From Cyclina sinensis (taxonomy: Eukaryota > Mollusca > Bivalvia > Venerida > Veneridae): a DNA stretch of 64,000 nt. Below the pieces are notes generated by a model. It saw only the letters and a list, made by a program, of their open reading frames with translations. It did no database searches and had not been told where the DNA came from. Both the position numbers and the translations under genes were made by a program. The DNA lies in NCBI GenBank assembly GCA_012932295.1, contig JAAONU010000016.1, forward strand, positions 25,791,290-25,855,289, given 5' to 3'. This document shows, piece after piece, positions 11,197-23,563 of this stretch (its first letter is position 1; every line of letters begins with the position of its first letter).

Positions 11197-12057
11197 CAGG
11201 GTTCAAATTTAGCGGTCGCAAACTCGCAAAATGCGAGCGAAAATGAGAAAATGCGAGTGCAAAATTTTAGCACTCGAAATAATTTGCGAGTGCGCCGGAA
11301 AATCGGCAGACATCCCAAGTTCTGACTTATCCGAAATGCACGTTTGCCGGTGCGTGAAAAAATGTCCCTAGCACCGGTCACGTGATCTCTCTACTTGTAG
11401 ACGCTTGTTGAATTAATCCGGTATACGTTCATCCGATATTAAAGCGCGTAGATGACTAAGACTATTTGTTTACAGGTATGAAACAACCAATTCAGTCTAA
11501 TAATGTTTTCTTGGCTATTTTTAACATTTTTGCCCTAATCTGTGTATTTTTTTGCTGGAATCATTTTGTTTGACTATTTCTGATAGTGTGGTAGCAATTT
11601 TATGCTCATATGCATTCAGAATAGAATTCACAATGTGAAATTGTTTCACATACCCCAATCTGAAAATTAGCTCAGATTTTTTGTTAATTTTATGGGTAAG
11701 TTCACATGAGCAGAAATACCTTTCTTGTTTGAAACACAACTTCCACTTTTCTTGCTATTTTTCATGAGTACAGATATAGATCTACAAGAATATATAAATT
11801 AAAGCTATTTAAAAAAGGTTTTGCTATGTTTAACAGCTCTGTGAACTTTATGAATTTTATATAGAATAAAGAAGGAATCTATTTGGTGGTTTCACACCTG
11901 CATTTATTTGTCATACAGTCAGTGATACAACTGTTTGTCCGCAACTTTTCACATTTTGTAAATATTGCTTAGCTAGTAGAAAATTGATTTTGCTAGTAGA
12001 AAAAATGGTCACTAGCAAATATTTGCCAGTAGACAAAAAAGTTAAATTTGACCCCTG
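11197..12057. mobile_element. 861-bp non-autonomous TIR element, CAGGG termini
   Basis: Left end CAGGGTTCAAATTTAGC and right end (reverse complemented) CAGGGGTCAAATTTAAC match at 15 of 17 positions. The flanks carry an identical ACTGC (11192-11196 and 12058-12062), a likely 5-bp target duplication. The left interior has short repeats of 'atgcgagtg'/'cgagcg' and the right interior 'agtagaaaa'. No transposase frame is present; minus-strand frames at 11169-11381 and 11521-11739 lack motifs. Confidence 0.75.
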
Positions 12058-12210
12058 ACTGCATCATTAAAGATGTTGCCCCTTATTCTTTCCCTTAGCA
12101 TAACTTCTGGGAATATTGTATCATTTGGCTGCATTCTACACAGATATAAGTCTCTGTGTGGCTTCAAAAGCTTCTCTGAGATCTGCCAATATACTGAACC
12201 CAATTAAGCT

Positions 12211-13296
12211 TCTTCTGTCATTCCTTGTCAAGAAAAAAACTGTTTTAACCAACTCCAACAAACCATCAGACTGTGAACTTTTTTCTAAGTTTCATAAAGG
12301 GCAGAGAAGCATTCATAATCCAACTCTTGGTTTAATATGGCTGGGACAATCACTTGACATCAGCTTTGAAATCTGTTTCCTTTATTTTAGCTATGCTGTC
12401 CAAGTAGAGTTCTTCCTTGGTTCTGTAAAGTCTATGAAAGCAACACCTTGTGAAAACAAAAATATAAGATCACAGCACCAGGACTGAGTACAGTTGTTAT
12501 TCTCAGTCTCTGTCAGGGTCAATGCACACAATCAATTGTGTAACTTTTAACTTATATTCAGGTGAGTTTCTTGGCTATAGGTTTATGTTAAGTGTTTAAG
12601 GAAGATATCAGTGAATGACATAAAGTTGAGAACATCAGCATTCTCAGAGCATACAAAAGTTAGTTTGAAAATTTAGAGAAATTACACTGGCTCAACAATT
12701 ACTGGTAAGCCATACAGATGTAAAACAACAATACCATATCACTAATATTCCAGCAGTGATTTCAAATTTTCTAATATTTTACAAACAGATATTTCTATGA
12801 AATGCTTTTGTATGAATATCAATGAAATAAAATCAAATTACACCTTTATAAATCAAACATTCAATTGATAAATCAATATCGTATTTTACCTTAATCAATT
12901 AATGGAAAATTAAAAGGTGTCCAAAATCACAACAGTTGGCATATTGGAAATAAAGAGAAATACATTTAAATATATCTAGCAACTACAGTAAAACTGTTTC
13001 AGGATGAGCTTTTACTCAATTGCACTTTATTCTTAATTCCACATTATTGTACCCATCAGACAGTATAAAACACCATGTCATTCTTGTACCCCTGTAACAG
13101 TATAAAACACCATGCCATTCTTCAAGGAAAATTCTTTCAAAATAATTAATTAGCAACAATTTTTTTATCTGCATAATTATACAAATTTGTGTTTGCTTGA
13201 CTGCAGCAGGATCTTTCACCTCAATGCAAGCAGAGTTCTGGAGTCATCCAAAATCTCTGAGAAAGGAGCCAGCATTTTCATTCCTGGTACATTCAA
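12211..13296. other. no recognisable gene
   Basis: The plus-strand frame 12116-12487 overlaps the transposase relic on the other strand. On the minus strand some protein-like text precedes the HTH relic, but it is broken by stops. The remainder is AT-rich. Confidence 0.4.
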
Positions 13297-13350
13297 CAGC
13301 TAGATACTACATCATCTCGCACCTGCTCTATGCTCCCAGGTGGACCTTTC
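13297..13350 (-). repeat. short dispersed repeat, partner at 21780-21835
   Basis: On the minus strand this reads close to 'gtccacctgggagcatagagcaggtgcgag' and continues into 'gatgtagtatctagct'. The plus strand at 21780-21835 has 'gtccgcgtgggagcacagagcaggtgtgcg' and then 'atgacgtagtatccagct'. Confidence 0.6.
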
Positions 13351-13525
13351 TGTCAACAATCTGTCGCTCAATAGGTAAGATGGTCTTTTTCAATAACAAA
13401 TCTACAGCAGGGCTATGGATTGAAAATTTCTTTTTTTTAAAACCAAATTTCAGCTTCCTGGACCAATTTTTATGTCCAAAACTCCTTAAAAAGTCAGTCC
13501 ATATATTTTTAAACAAGAGGGCCAT

Positions 13526-14690
13526 GATGGCCCTGGATCGCTCACCTAAGTACTTTGCTTGAGGGTCTACCGTTAAGCAAACATCAGATGCAACATTACA
13601 TTTTCTAACTGAAGATATTCAAAGATCTCATCTTTTATACAAAAAAATCCATGGGGCAGAGGCAATTTCGTGATAACAGCTTGTGAGGAGATGTCATTTG
13701 AAGTAATATTTTGAAGAAAACCTATTTTTAGCTCCTGTGGCCATTTTGTTTAATGAAGCAGAACCATTTAAGCAATTTTAATGCACGGGTATGTAAGGAA
13801 CATTTCCGTGAAATTTGATGCAAAAATTACCTTGCCATTGAGGAGGAGATGCTGTTTGATTTCTTTTCTACTTTTAGCTTTTGCAGCCCTTATGTGCAAT
13901 GGAGCAGAACGGTTTGAGCAATTTTAGAAAAGGGCATTATGAGGAACATTTCTGTCAAATTTGGCTTAAAATGGCCAAGCGGTTTTGGAGGAGATGTCAT
14001 TCGAAACAAAATATAGACGAAAATCTATTTTTAGCTCTGGTGGCCATTTTGTTCAATGGAGCAGAACCGTTTTAGCAATTTCAATAGAGGGCTATGTAAG
14101 GAACATTTCTGTGAAATTTAGTGGAAAATCTCCCAATCGTTTAGGAGGAGATGTTGTGTTTAAATTTTTTTCTATTTTTAGCTTTTGCAGCCCTTATGTG
14201 CAATGTGGAGGAACGGTTTGAGAAATTTTATAAAAGGGCATGATAAGGAACATTTCTGTAAAGTTTGGTTTAAAATGGCCAAGTGGTTTAGAAGGAGATG
14301 TTATTTGAAGCCAAATATTGACAAAAATCTATTTTTAACTCTGGTGGCCATTTTGATCAATGGAGCTGAACCATTTTAGCAATTTTAATAGAGAGCTGTG
14401 TAAGGAACATTTCTGGGAAATTTGGTCGAAAATCTCCTAACAGTTTAGGAGGGGATGTTGTTTGAATTTGTTCTATTTTTAGCTTTTGCAGCCCTTAAGT
14501 GCAATGGAGCAGAATGGTTTGAGCAATTTTAGGGAAGGGCAATATAAGGAACATTTCTGTAAAGTTCGGTTAAAAATAGCTTTCGGGTTTAGGAGGAGAT
14601 GTCATTTAAAGTAAAATGTTGATGACGGACACAGGGTGATCACAATAGTTCACCCTGAGCATTTGCTCAGGTGAGCTAAAAAGATCAAAT
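13526..14690 (+). repeat. tandem array with conserved hairpin ends ('gctcacctgagca' family)
   Basis: Starts at 'agagggccatgatggccctgg' followed by 'atcgctcacct', and ends in 'caccctgagcatttgctcaggtgagctaaaaa', both ends being inverted/hairpin sequences. The inside is an array of alternating related blocks with 'gtggccattttgtt', 'ggagcagaac(g/c)gtttgagcaatttta', 'aaggaacatttctgt' and 'ggaggagatgt'. Open frames at 13881-14379 are array-borne. Confidence 0.8.
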
Positions 14691-15119
14691 TCAAGTATAA
14701 CTCATCATTCAAATGCCAAAATTTCACACCTAAATCCCAAAATCGGCCCCTAATGTGGTCCTTCACACCTATCATAAACCCATAAAATTGCAACTGAGAC
14801 CAGTGGCCTGAGGCAATTATCTCAGACTGATGGAGGTTTCAAAATTTCCAAAGCCCTGATGTGTAGTTAAAAAAAAAATCAAGTTGTGCACCAAAGAGTG
14901 TGTGCTTTGGCCTGAATACGGGTGAAATTTTTATTTTTTGGATACTCCCAGGCAGACTCTGGTAAAAAAATCACTGTAAATCTGACAGAAATTTCAATGT
15001 AAAGCATTTTTCACAAAACAAAGCAAAACAATTGACGTTTAGGTTATTAACTGCCTTAATCTGGCTTGTTTTAGCTTTGAATGCAAACTGTCATGAAATA
15101 AAAGCCAAAAAAAAGAGAA

Positions 15120-15530
15120 AATGTTCTCACGCCGACTCAGGTCCATGCAGGGAACCTACATACTAAATATGTAAGATACTGGTCAGTAAATAAAGGTTTT
15201 ATGAGGTAAAGTTAAAAAATCTAGTTTTTAACCTCAGTGACCTTGACCCCAGTTAATGGTAGAGGTTTATGCAAGGTGTCTATATACCAAATGTCTAAAA
15301 TATTTGTCAATAAATAAAGATTCTATGACAAAAAGTAGAAAAATCTATTTTTTGCTTGAAGTGATCTTGACTTTAATTCTATTGACCTCAAACTCCACCC
15401 AATGGTAGAGGTCCTTGCAAGTTACCTACATACCAAATATGCAAGATATTGGTCAAATAAGTCCTTACGGTTTCTGACAATAAGTTCTTAATAAATTTTC
15501 TATGGAAGTTGTGACACCTGCAGTGGCAAA
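15120..15530 (+). repeat. degenerate tandem array, three units of about 125-140 bp
   Basis: Three units share 'gtgaccttgac', 'aatggtagaggt', 'acctacataccaaatatg(t/c)aagata' and 'ggtcaataaataaag'. Confidence 0.65.
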
Positions 15531-17029
15531 TTTTAACCCCAGGCCCATGGTTTGAACAAACTTAGTAGACGGCCACTAGGCCAAATTGCACACCAAATAT
15601 ATTAACTCAAGACCTTGTGATTTCAGACAAAAAAATCTAAGTTTTTTCCTATACAAGTCTATACAAAATATATCTATTTTGGCCCTTTAATGGGCCATAA
15701 CTATAGCCCCTGACTGGATCTAGCCAGTTCAAGAGAGGAACAAAGATCTATTGCTTGTCAATGTTTTGTATAACTTTGGTGGAAACAAAATCAAAATACA
15801 CAAGAACCCCTACAAACAAGATGAGCTTGGGACTTGGCCTTTTGTCCGGTTTAGAGGGGCATCCGGTTTGGAGGGGTTTTCTGTATTTGGAAGCAGAGAC
15901 CTACACAGAGGTTGTTTTTTTTCTTTGAATGACTACATTTTGTGCTGACAGCTGCAATCATGGCCCTAGATCGCTCACCTGCAGTTAGGGGGTTCTACTG
16001 TATCAGGAAAACTTCAGAACAATTACAAGCATGACTTGTTCCTTCTAGGAAGGAAAGTTTTAAAACCAATGCCCCTTTTTATTTGTATAAATTGTTGAAC
16101 AGATTTGAATATAAAGACTATCTGGAAGATCTTCTACGATCTGATAATGTGCAATCATTATGTATAGGTGTTTTTTCATATGCATTACTGGGTATTATTT
16201 TAATATTGAACGAAATGTTATAATTTACCATACTCATGTATGTGTCAATAGCAAGACTGTTAGTTTTTTAATCTTTAAATCTTCATCATCAGTTCATATT
16301 ATTTACTGGTCTCCTTCATGTTACTGAAAACACTAAATGTGATATATGTTGGGAGTTCTTTTTTAGTGTTTAAAAAAAAAACAAAAAACAAAAAAAAAAA
16401 CAACCTAGTATTTATTGTTAACAGTACTTTGTATTGATTTTTCTTCTAGAGACCACTCTTTTGATTCAGAGGAATGTCACCATTCAGGTACCAGGAGAAA
16501 TTGCACAGTGTCAACTAACAGGAATTTTCTCCAGAAAGGTGCACCCCGGCATGTGCTGGTATAAAGCCCGACAAGACAACTGAAAGTTATTGCCAATAAC
16601 AAAGCTTGACAAAGAGGAAATTTGGTGTATGGTACATGTGTCTTTCTTATGAAAAAGCAGTAATACATGTTTATTCCAACTTGATATCTTTGTTTGAATC
16701 TATGACAATAGATAACTGATAACTGTTGAAATGTAAATAATACTAATTATTAATATTAATATATTTGAAATGCATGTGTGACAAGATCTTTCATGTCAAG
16801 TTGATACGAGTCATTTGGCACTAATAAAATGTTTTACTTGAAAATGGATGTATTTTGTGTAGCAATAAAACCAATGTCCATTGAAATTCTTCAGCACCTA
16901 AGATGTATGTAAATGATTTTTTCCAAAATTCAACCTGCATAGCCTTTTAAATTTTATTTACAGCAAAAAACATATGCCAATCATATACAAGTGTAACACT
17001 GAAATAAGTAAGCTTAGATTTATTAATTC
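15531..17029. other. mixed repeat debris, no gene seen
   Basis: Around 15960 there is a fragment 'catggccctagatcgctcacct' that matches the start of the array at 13526. A long A-rich run with C interruptions lies near 16370-16402. No convincing frame. Confidence 0.45.
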
Positions 17030-18065
17030 AATGCTTCATTAAACAACAATCCCGCTGGGTGGAGCATTATATGCCCAAAAGGTGTTTTTTCTAAGTATGA
17101 TGCATTTGTGATATAAGGGAGGAAACCTTACGCTTTGGAATAACATGACTTGCTTTAAATTTTGATTTTTTGTTTTTGATTTATAATATTTTGATTTTTA
17201 AAATTTTATCATTTAAATTTTAGAGTTTTATAGATCTTTATCATGTTCATGCTGGGATGCAAGGTAATCAAGTTATTGTGCAGAAATATTGATTGTTTAG
17301 TTGATTGTCACCTTGACCTTTTCCATACTTACCTGAACAGTATAGGGGTCATGTAATCAATGATGGCAATCATCCTAAGAAGTTTGAAGTCTGTATGGGA
17401 AGTAGTTGTCAAGTTATACAGCAGAAATGCTTCTCAGTGTTTAGGTCATTGTGACCTTGACATCTGACCTACTGATCATAAGATGTACAGGGGTCATTTT
17501 CTCAATGTAATCAAACATCATATGAAGTTGAAAGTCTGTATGACAAATGGTTATAAAGTTTTAGAGCAGAAATAGTTTTCAGTGCTTAGGTCACTGTGAC
17601 CTTGACCTTTGACCTACTGACCTGTAAAAAAATAGGGGTCATTCACTCAATGTGTGCAACCATTATATGAATTTTGAAGTCTCTATGAAAAATGGTTGTC
17701 GAGTTACAGAGTGTTAACGATTCTAAATATTAAGGTCACTTCGACCTTGACCTTTGACATACTGAACCAAAATGTAAAGGGGTCATCCACTCAGTGTGTG
17801 CAATCATGATATAAAGTCTGAAGTCTCTTTAACAAATGATTGTCAAGTTACATGGCAGAAATGGTTATCAATGTTTAGGTCACTGTGACCTTGACCTTTG
17901 AGCTACTGACTCCAAAATCAGTAGGGTCATCCACTCAATGTGGGCAATAATCATATGAAGTTAAAAGAGTACTCAAGTTATCCTCCGGAAACCAAATTGC
18001 TAACAGATGGAAGGACAGACGCCCAGGGCCATAACATAATATGCCCCTTTGGGCATATAAAAATT
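17030..18065 (+). repeat. tandem array, about 145-bp monomer, hairpin-ended
   Basis: Unit markers 'gaccttgacctttgac', 'actgacc', 'aggggtcat', 'tcactcaatgtgtgcaa' and 'tggttgtcaagttaca' recur near 17311, 17452, 17598, 17741 and 17888. It ends with 'ggacagacgcccagg' and a hairpin 'tatgcccctttgggcata' followed by A's. The left side contains a related 'tatgcccaaaagg'. Confidence 0.8.
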
Positions 18066-19215
18066 TTGTGAAATATATTGATTACCACAAAATGCTTTAA
18101 CAATAATCACAGTGTTGATTGCTACCATACCTTGGTAATCTGATCATACTTATGAAAAACTTTGCATTTTAGAGAAATTAAAACATAAACATAGATGGTC
18201 TGATGAAAGTAACGGAAATAAAAACAAACTTAAAAATAATTACACTGTTGATTGCACAACACATTGTTGGCAATTCAATCAAATTTATGACACAAGATTT
18301 AACATTCTGCATATTAGCATATATAAGCATATAATCACATATGCTGTAGGTCATGTGATAAAATTATAAAAAAATGATATGAATGCCCTGAACAGTGGAA
18401 AAAACATGCTTTTTAAGATGATGACAATCAACAAAACATAACAAGAAGGCAATAATGATTCTGAATAGCTTACTTCAGCATGAACATCCAATAATTAATG
18501 CTAATAATCAATCTCATCTAATCTTAAGAATATTAAGCCTTAAATGCTGTCTCTGTGGTTTCACATGGACTTTCTATAATTTCACCTATTGGCTTTTTAT
18601 TGACCTCATAGGACCTAAATTGTCCAAGAAATCATGTAAAAGATGATGCTCACCAAATATTGGCAATAAATGCTACCTCTATTGTTTTTGAAAATGACTT
18701 TCTATGATTTGACCTAGTGAAATACTTACTGACCCACATTCATACTCATTCAAGAATTCATCCATGCAATCAGTCTGACAAATGCTGCAAAGCTAACATC
18801 ATACATCTGGAGTATGGTGATCACCTTTGGAATAAGGCCTGAACATGACCAGTATTCAAACTTGTCTGAGTATTAATCCAGATGATTTTTCTGGTTGAGC
18901 CTTTTACAAACTGGCCAAAAAGTTTCTACTCGAAGGTTTTCACATGTAATTTCGATGTTTTGACCTGCTAAACCACCCATATACTCCACATGTCCCAGAT
19001 TTAAACTGGATCCATGCAATCATTCTAATAAAAAAGAGTTGGCAACCTCCAGAGAGTTCACAAGAATGGTCTTTTACATGTATCTGACCCAATACATTTA
19101 TTTTGATCGAGATCAAAAAAGGCCTGCAAAACTTGCATTCACAGGTTAAAAGCTGATGATGGGCAATGGACAGTGAGTGATCTCAATAGCTCACCTTGAG
19201 CACTTTGTACTTAGC
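18066..19215 (+). repeat. AT-rich DNA and degenerate array
   Basis: From about 18530 diverged units carry 'tttctatgatttgacct', 'caatcagtctgacaaat' and 'tcatgcaatc'. The end 'agtgatctcaatagctcaccttgagc...agctgagctaaaac' at 19170-19210 is a degraded version of the array end seen at 14640-14680. Confidence 0.5.
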
Positions 19216-19335
19216 TGAGCTAAAACAGTGCAAATAATACCAACATCATTGAATAATATTTAGAATTTGCTATTCTTTGGCAATTAACTGATAGCAAAAA
19301 CTCAATTAGATACTAAAAGGAGCTTGCTCTAAACG

Positions 19336-19565
19336 TTAACTGTCCATAATATGTGTTATCATGTGCCTACGAAGGCTGCTCTTATGTCGAAAGCCTTTCC
19401 CACATTTACACCGCTCTGGAAATTCGCCTGTGTGCTTTCGACTGTGTTCATTCAGATCCCTTGCACTTCCAAATCGTTTACCACAATCAGCGCATGCATA
19501 CATTTTTTCCAGACCTTCCCGCTTGATGTGGGCCTCTAGATCCTTCTGCGTTTTGAAAGATTTTG
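19336..19565 (-). CDS. locus A terminal zinc-finger exon, second half
   Basis: Minus strand. A 'gatgttttag' acceptor precedes 19565, and the exon enters in phase 1, completing the glycine split from the upstream exon. The 76 codons run AKSFKTQKDLEAHIK, then CADCGKRFGSARDLNEHSRKH (a good C2H2 finger), then CKCGKGFRHKSSLRRHMITH (a finger with a shortened C-x-C pair), and end IMDS-stop. The first finger here is completed across the intron and has lost its second histidine. This exon has no early Met and is invisible to a start-codon-based ORF search; it was found by splicing in phase from 19784. It is the likely C-terminus of locus A. Confidence 0.8.
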
Positions 19566-19783
19566 CTAAAACATCAAAAAAAGTCTCATTTTACATGTAA
19601 CCTTTAGTTTTAGCTATAGTTTTTTTTTAGCAATGAACATTCATGTCTTTAAGTATAAGACTTTTAAGCAAAGAGTAAATTATAACTACATGTACATGGC
19701 AAAGTAAGATTTTGTAATAATTTACAAATGATAAAATTTTAAGCCGAATGTAATTATCTTCAACAGAGACAAAAAAAACTTAC

Positions 19784-19976
19784 CACATTTCTGACACAAA
19801 AAATTTCTCTCTTCACCATGACGGAGCATGTGTTGTTCATAGTCTCTTGTACAATGAGACAAAACTCCACACACTCCACACATGTATCTAGCCATACCCA
19901 TGTGTGATTTCTTGTGCTTCCTCAGTCCCCCTGATGTTTTATATTCCTGCCCACACTGGTCACACACATAAATTTT
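19784..19976 (-). CDS. locus A zinc-finger exon, first half
   Basis: Minus strand. It starts after 'ttgtctttcag' in phase 0 (K-I-Y-V-C-D-Q-C-G) and ends at a strong donor, G|GTAAGT, in phase 1; 193 nt. Fingers visible: CDQCGQEYKTSGGLRKHKKSH, CGVCGVLSHCTRDYEQHMLRH, and the first cysteine pair CQKCG of a third finger, completed by the exon at 19565-19336. The phase-0 start fits the phase-0 end of the linker exon at 27709-27087, about 7 kb upstream. The role is presumed sequence-specific DNA binding in the nucleus. Confidence 0.82.
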
Positions 19977-20329
19977 CTGAAAGACAAAAGTGAAAAGATT
20001 TGGAGAACTACTAACTTAGGATGTTTACAATATCTTTTCAATCACACTGTTTGGGTTTTGATGAAGTAAGAAGTGGTTAGAAAATTATTCATCATGCCTC
20101 AATACACTTTAAGGAACTCTTATGCTTCCTTTAAATATTCTGAATATCTCAAAATCTGTAACAGATATCTTTTTTATTTTCATTTCTATTATACATGCAA
20201 TCTGTTCAATTTACACATTGTGAACAAGGGTGCCATTGGCACAAAATACGCCTGGCACAAAAGCCTTTGCTTAAGATGTGGGATAATGGATTGGATAAAA
20301 AGGTGTTAGTAGGGAAGCAAGTTTGACTT
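19977..20329. other. intron sequence, nothing recognised
   Basis: AT-rich DNA between the zinc-finger exon and the next array; lies within the presumed long intron of locus A. Confidence 0.4.
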
Positions 20330-21320
20330 TTCCTAGTGCCGGACAGTGAAACATACATTTTAAATGAACCTGAAGTAATACTGAAATCCCTCCATGCAAG
20401 TAGTAGATATGCTCCGGACAAAATCTAGACATTTCATCATCTCTAATGACCTTGACCTTGCAAAAATATGGATCTGGATTATGTGTGTAATGCTCAGTCT
20501 CATGATGGTGAACCTTTGTGATAGAATCCCTTAGTTCATGATGATTATATAGCCCATACACACATTTTCATACTTTTATCTGACCTTTGACCTCTACGTG
20601 TGACCTTAACCTTAGCTGAATTTTGTGTATGACACTCCATCTTACAATGGTGAACATTTGTGCTGAGTTATATTAAAACACTGTCAATGCATGTAGAGGT
20701 TTTGCTCCGGACAAGCTTTATCCTCTTACCTCTTAAGTGTGACCTTGACATTTGACCTAGAGACCTGGTTCATGCACATGACTTATGAAGTTAAACATTT
20801 GTATCAAATAATACTAAAATCTCTCCATGTATGCAGAAGATACGCTCTGCACAAAATCTGGACATTTCATCATCTCTAATGACCTTGACCTTGCATATAT
20901 TGAACTGGATTATGCGTGTAATGCACAGTCTCATGATGGTGAATATATGTACATGTAATAGAATCAATAAATTTATGATGACTAAATGGTCCACTTAACA
21001 CACATTTTCATCTGACATTTAACCTCTATGTGTGACCTTGACCTTGGCCACAGGGAACTGAATTTTGTGCTGGTCACTCCATCTCACAATGGTGAACATT
21101 TGAGTATGATAAAATTACTCGATGCATGTAGAAGTTTTGCTCCCGAAAAGTGTTTTCATCTGACCTCTAAGAGTGATCTGGACCTTTGACATACAGACCT
21201 GTTTCATGCGTGCCACACTTCATCTCATGATAGTGAACATTTGTATTAAGTAATACTAAAATCCAACCATAGATAATATGCTCCGGACAAAAAATGGACG
21301 CTGCCCGCCCGCCAGGCATG
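20330..21320 (+). repeat. tandem array, diverged, about 150-190-bp units
   Basis: Recurring blocks: 'tgctc(c/t)ggacaaaatct(a/g)gacatttcatc', 'tctaatgaccttgaccttgc', 'gtctcatgatggtgaa' and 'actaaaatc(c/t)ctccatg'. About five units. It ends in 'gacgctgcccgcccgccaggcatgggcg'. Confidence 0.75.
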
Positions 21321-22069
21321 GGCGTTCCCACAATACAACCTGTTTTTCAAATGGGCATACAAAAATGTCAAGTTTTGCGACTTTCAATTTTTTGGTCATT
21401 ATCACTGAGCAAATGTAGTTTTAATATTAAACCAATACATTGTAGGTCACTTATAATAAAAACTATACAAAATAAGTCTAATATATTTTTATTTGTTTTA
21501 AATTTCATATAAATCTTTTTCTGTGTTTCAAAAAAGACTTGAGGTAGCTCAAGAAGTTCCATTAGGAGTCTGCCATGGGAGCATCCAGCACAAAAAAAAC
21601 AACTTTCAGTCATTTTCAGGCCTAAACTAGAATTTTAAACTATAAATATACTTAAGTATATACAAAGCACATAAGCCAGTCTTCAGTGCACAAAGTAATT
21701 TTTTGTAACTCTTACAGATTTCTTATCGAAAAAGACAATCTTACCTTTCAAGAAACAGATTGTTGACTGAAAAAAAAACGGTCCGCGTGGGAGCACAGAG
21801 CAGGTGTGCGATGACGTAGTATCCAGCTACTGACATTCCTATGGCATTATAGATTAAGAGTTCTTGAACATCATGACTAATACAATGAACCTTTAAGTCA
21901 GAACTTGTTTGTGATCACAGCTTTACTGTAAACAGTATTTTCACAAGATTTCATGCAAGAAAGTCAGCTTGCAAATCGATACAGACAAAATTTTCTACTG
22001 AAGTTATACATTCAAAATCTAATCTCTGTTCAGCATGGTTAGTTTTCACTGGTCTTAAACTAACATAAA
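21321..22069. other. intron/intergenic DNA with one short dispersed repeat
   Basis: Includes the 21780-21835 partner of the repeat at 13297-13350. No frame with a motif. Confidence 0.4.
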
Positions 22070-23563
22070 CTAGAGCTATCACTAAATGTGATTAATACCC
22101 CGAAAACACCGCTACAGAACAGAGGAAGTTATCAATTTAGTAACAGAATACTTCTTAAAAAAATTGAAAAGTAGTTATGGTTGTGGGCAATTAAAGATAG
22201 TTGTGGTTCTTGTACATTGCATTTCCTCTTATTGCGCTTGACCATTGTATGAAGTTGCATTGAATTCCAAAATAATAGTTTTCAAGTTATTCTCCAGACA
22301 AAGAAAACTAACAAGGGGCAATAACTCTGTACAAACAGTGAAGACAGAGTTATAGCTCTTGTACAGTGCACATCCACTCAATGTGCTTGACCATTGTATG
22401 AAGTTGCACTGAATTTCAACCATGAGTTTCCAAATTATATTCTGGAAAAGGAAATCCAAGGAAGGGCAATAACTCTGCAAATAGGTGAAGATGGAGTTAT
22501 AGCTCTTATACAATGCACTTTCTCTCATTGTGCTTGATCATTGTATGAAGTTGCATTGAATTCCAACCAGTAGTTTTCAAGTTATCCTCCATACAAAGGA
22601 AAACAAACAAAGGGCAATTACTCTGCAAATAGTGAACATGGAGTTATGATTCTTAGACATTGTGCTTCCTCTCATTGTGCTTGACCATTGTATGAAGTTG
22701 CACTGAATTCTAAGCAGTAGTTTTCAAGTTATGCTCCAAATAAAAGAAAACAAACTAAGGTAATAACTCTGCAAATAGAGAAGATGGAGTTATGATTCTT
22801 GGACACTGCACTTCCTCTCATTGTGCTTGACCATTGTATGAAGTTGCACTGAATTTCCAATAAGTAGTTTTCAAGTTTTGCTCCCTTACAAAGGAAAACC
22901 AACAAAGGGCAATAACTCTGAAAAAAGTGAAGATGGAGTTATGATTCTTGGACACTGCACTTCCTCTCATTGTGCTTGACCATTGTTTGTACATGTAGTT
23001 GCATTGAATTCCAACCAGAAGTTTTCAAGTTATGCTCCGGACAAGGAAAACCAATTAAGGGCAATAACTCTGAAAATAGAGAAGATGGAGATATGTTTCT
23101 TAGACACTGCACTTCCTCTCATTGTGCTTGACCATTGTATGTAGTTGCATTGAATTCCAACCAGTAGTTTTCAAGTTATGCTCCGGACCAAAAAAAAAAC
23201 AATTAAGGGCAATAACTCTGAAAATAGTGAAGACGGAGTTATGATTCTTGGACAATGCAGTTCCTCTCATTGTGCTTGACCATTGTATGAAGTTGCACTG
23301 AATTCCGACCAGTAGTTTTTAAGTTATGCTCCAGACAAGGAAAACGAATAAAGGGCAATAACTCTGAAAATAGTGAAGACGGAGTTATGATTCTTGGACA
23401 ATGCACTTCCTCTCATTGTGCTTGACCATTGTATGAAGTTGCATTGAATTTTCAACCAGTAGTTTCAAGTTATGCTCCGAACAAGGTAAACCCCGACCGT
23501 CCGCCCGACCAACCACCGAGTGACTCCTATATACCCCCCCCAACTTCGTTTTGGGGGTATAAA
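22070..23563 (+). repeat. tandem array, about 147-bp monomer, nine units, hairpin-ended
   Basis: 'cttgaccattgtatgaagttgca' recurs near 22237, 22388, 22534, 22680, 22826, 22976, 23128, 23275 and 23421. Each unit also has 'gggcaataactctg', 'ggagttatgattctt' and 'cacttcctctcattgtg'. It ends 'gaccgtccgcccgacc' then 'tatacccccc...ggggggtata'-type inverted text (23531-23562). Minus-strand open frames here are array-borne. Confidence 0.88.

Larger units (their letters stand above)
10590..12210 (-). pseudogene. wrecked pogo/jerky-type transposase (copy 3), interrupted by two insertions
   Basis: Read on the minus strand, 12210-12063 gives a pipsqueak-type HTH relic (AFEATQRLISV, then NAAK and YNIPRS with stops between). 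After the 861-bp element at 11197-12057 the frame resumes with AVPGHSMLLTPTEERELVNH and NIGQDFAFSLKK, then, after a frame change, KRWPDL, typical of the CENP-B-like HTH of this family. A 103-bp MITE at 10842-10944 interrupts it again. Around 10590-10750, AIAAGNAVDENLTP and, in another frame, PPSYVFPGKK look like the DDE_1 core. Several stops and frame changes show that it is dead. Its subtype differs from copies 1 and 2. The plus-strand open frames here are shadows. Confidence 0.6.
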
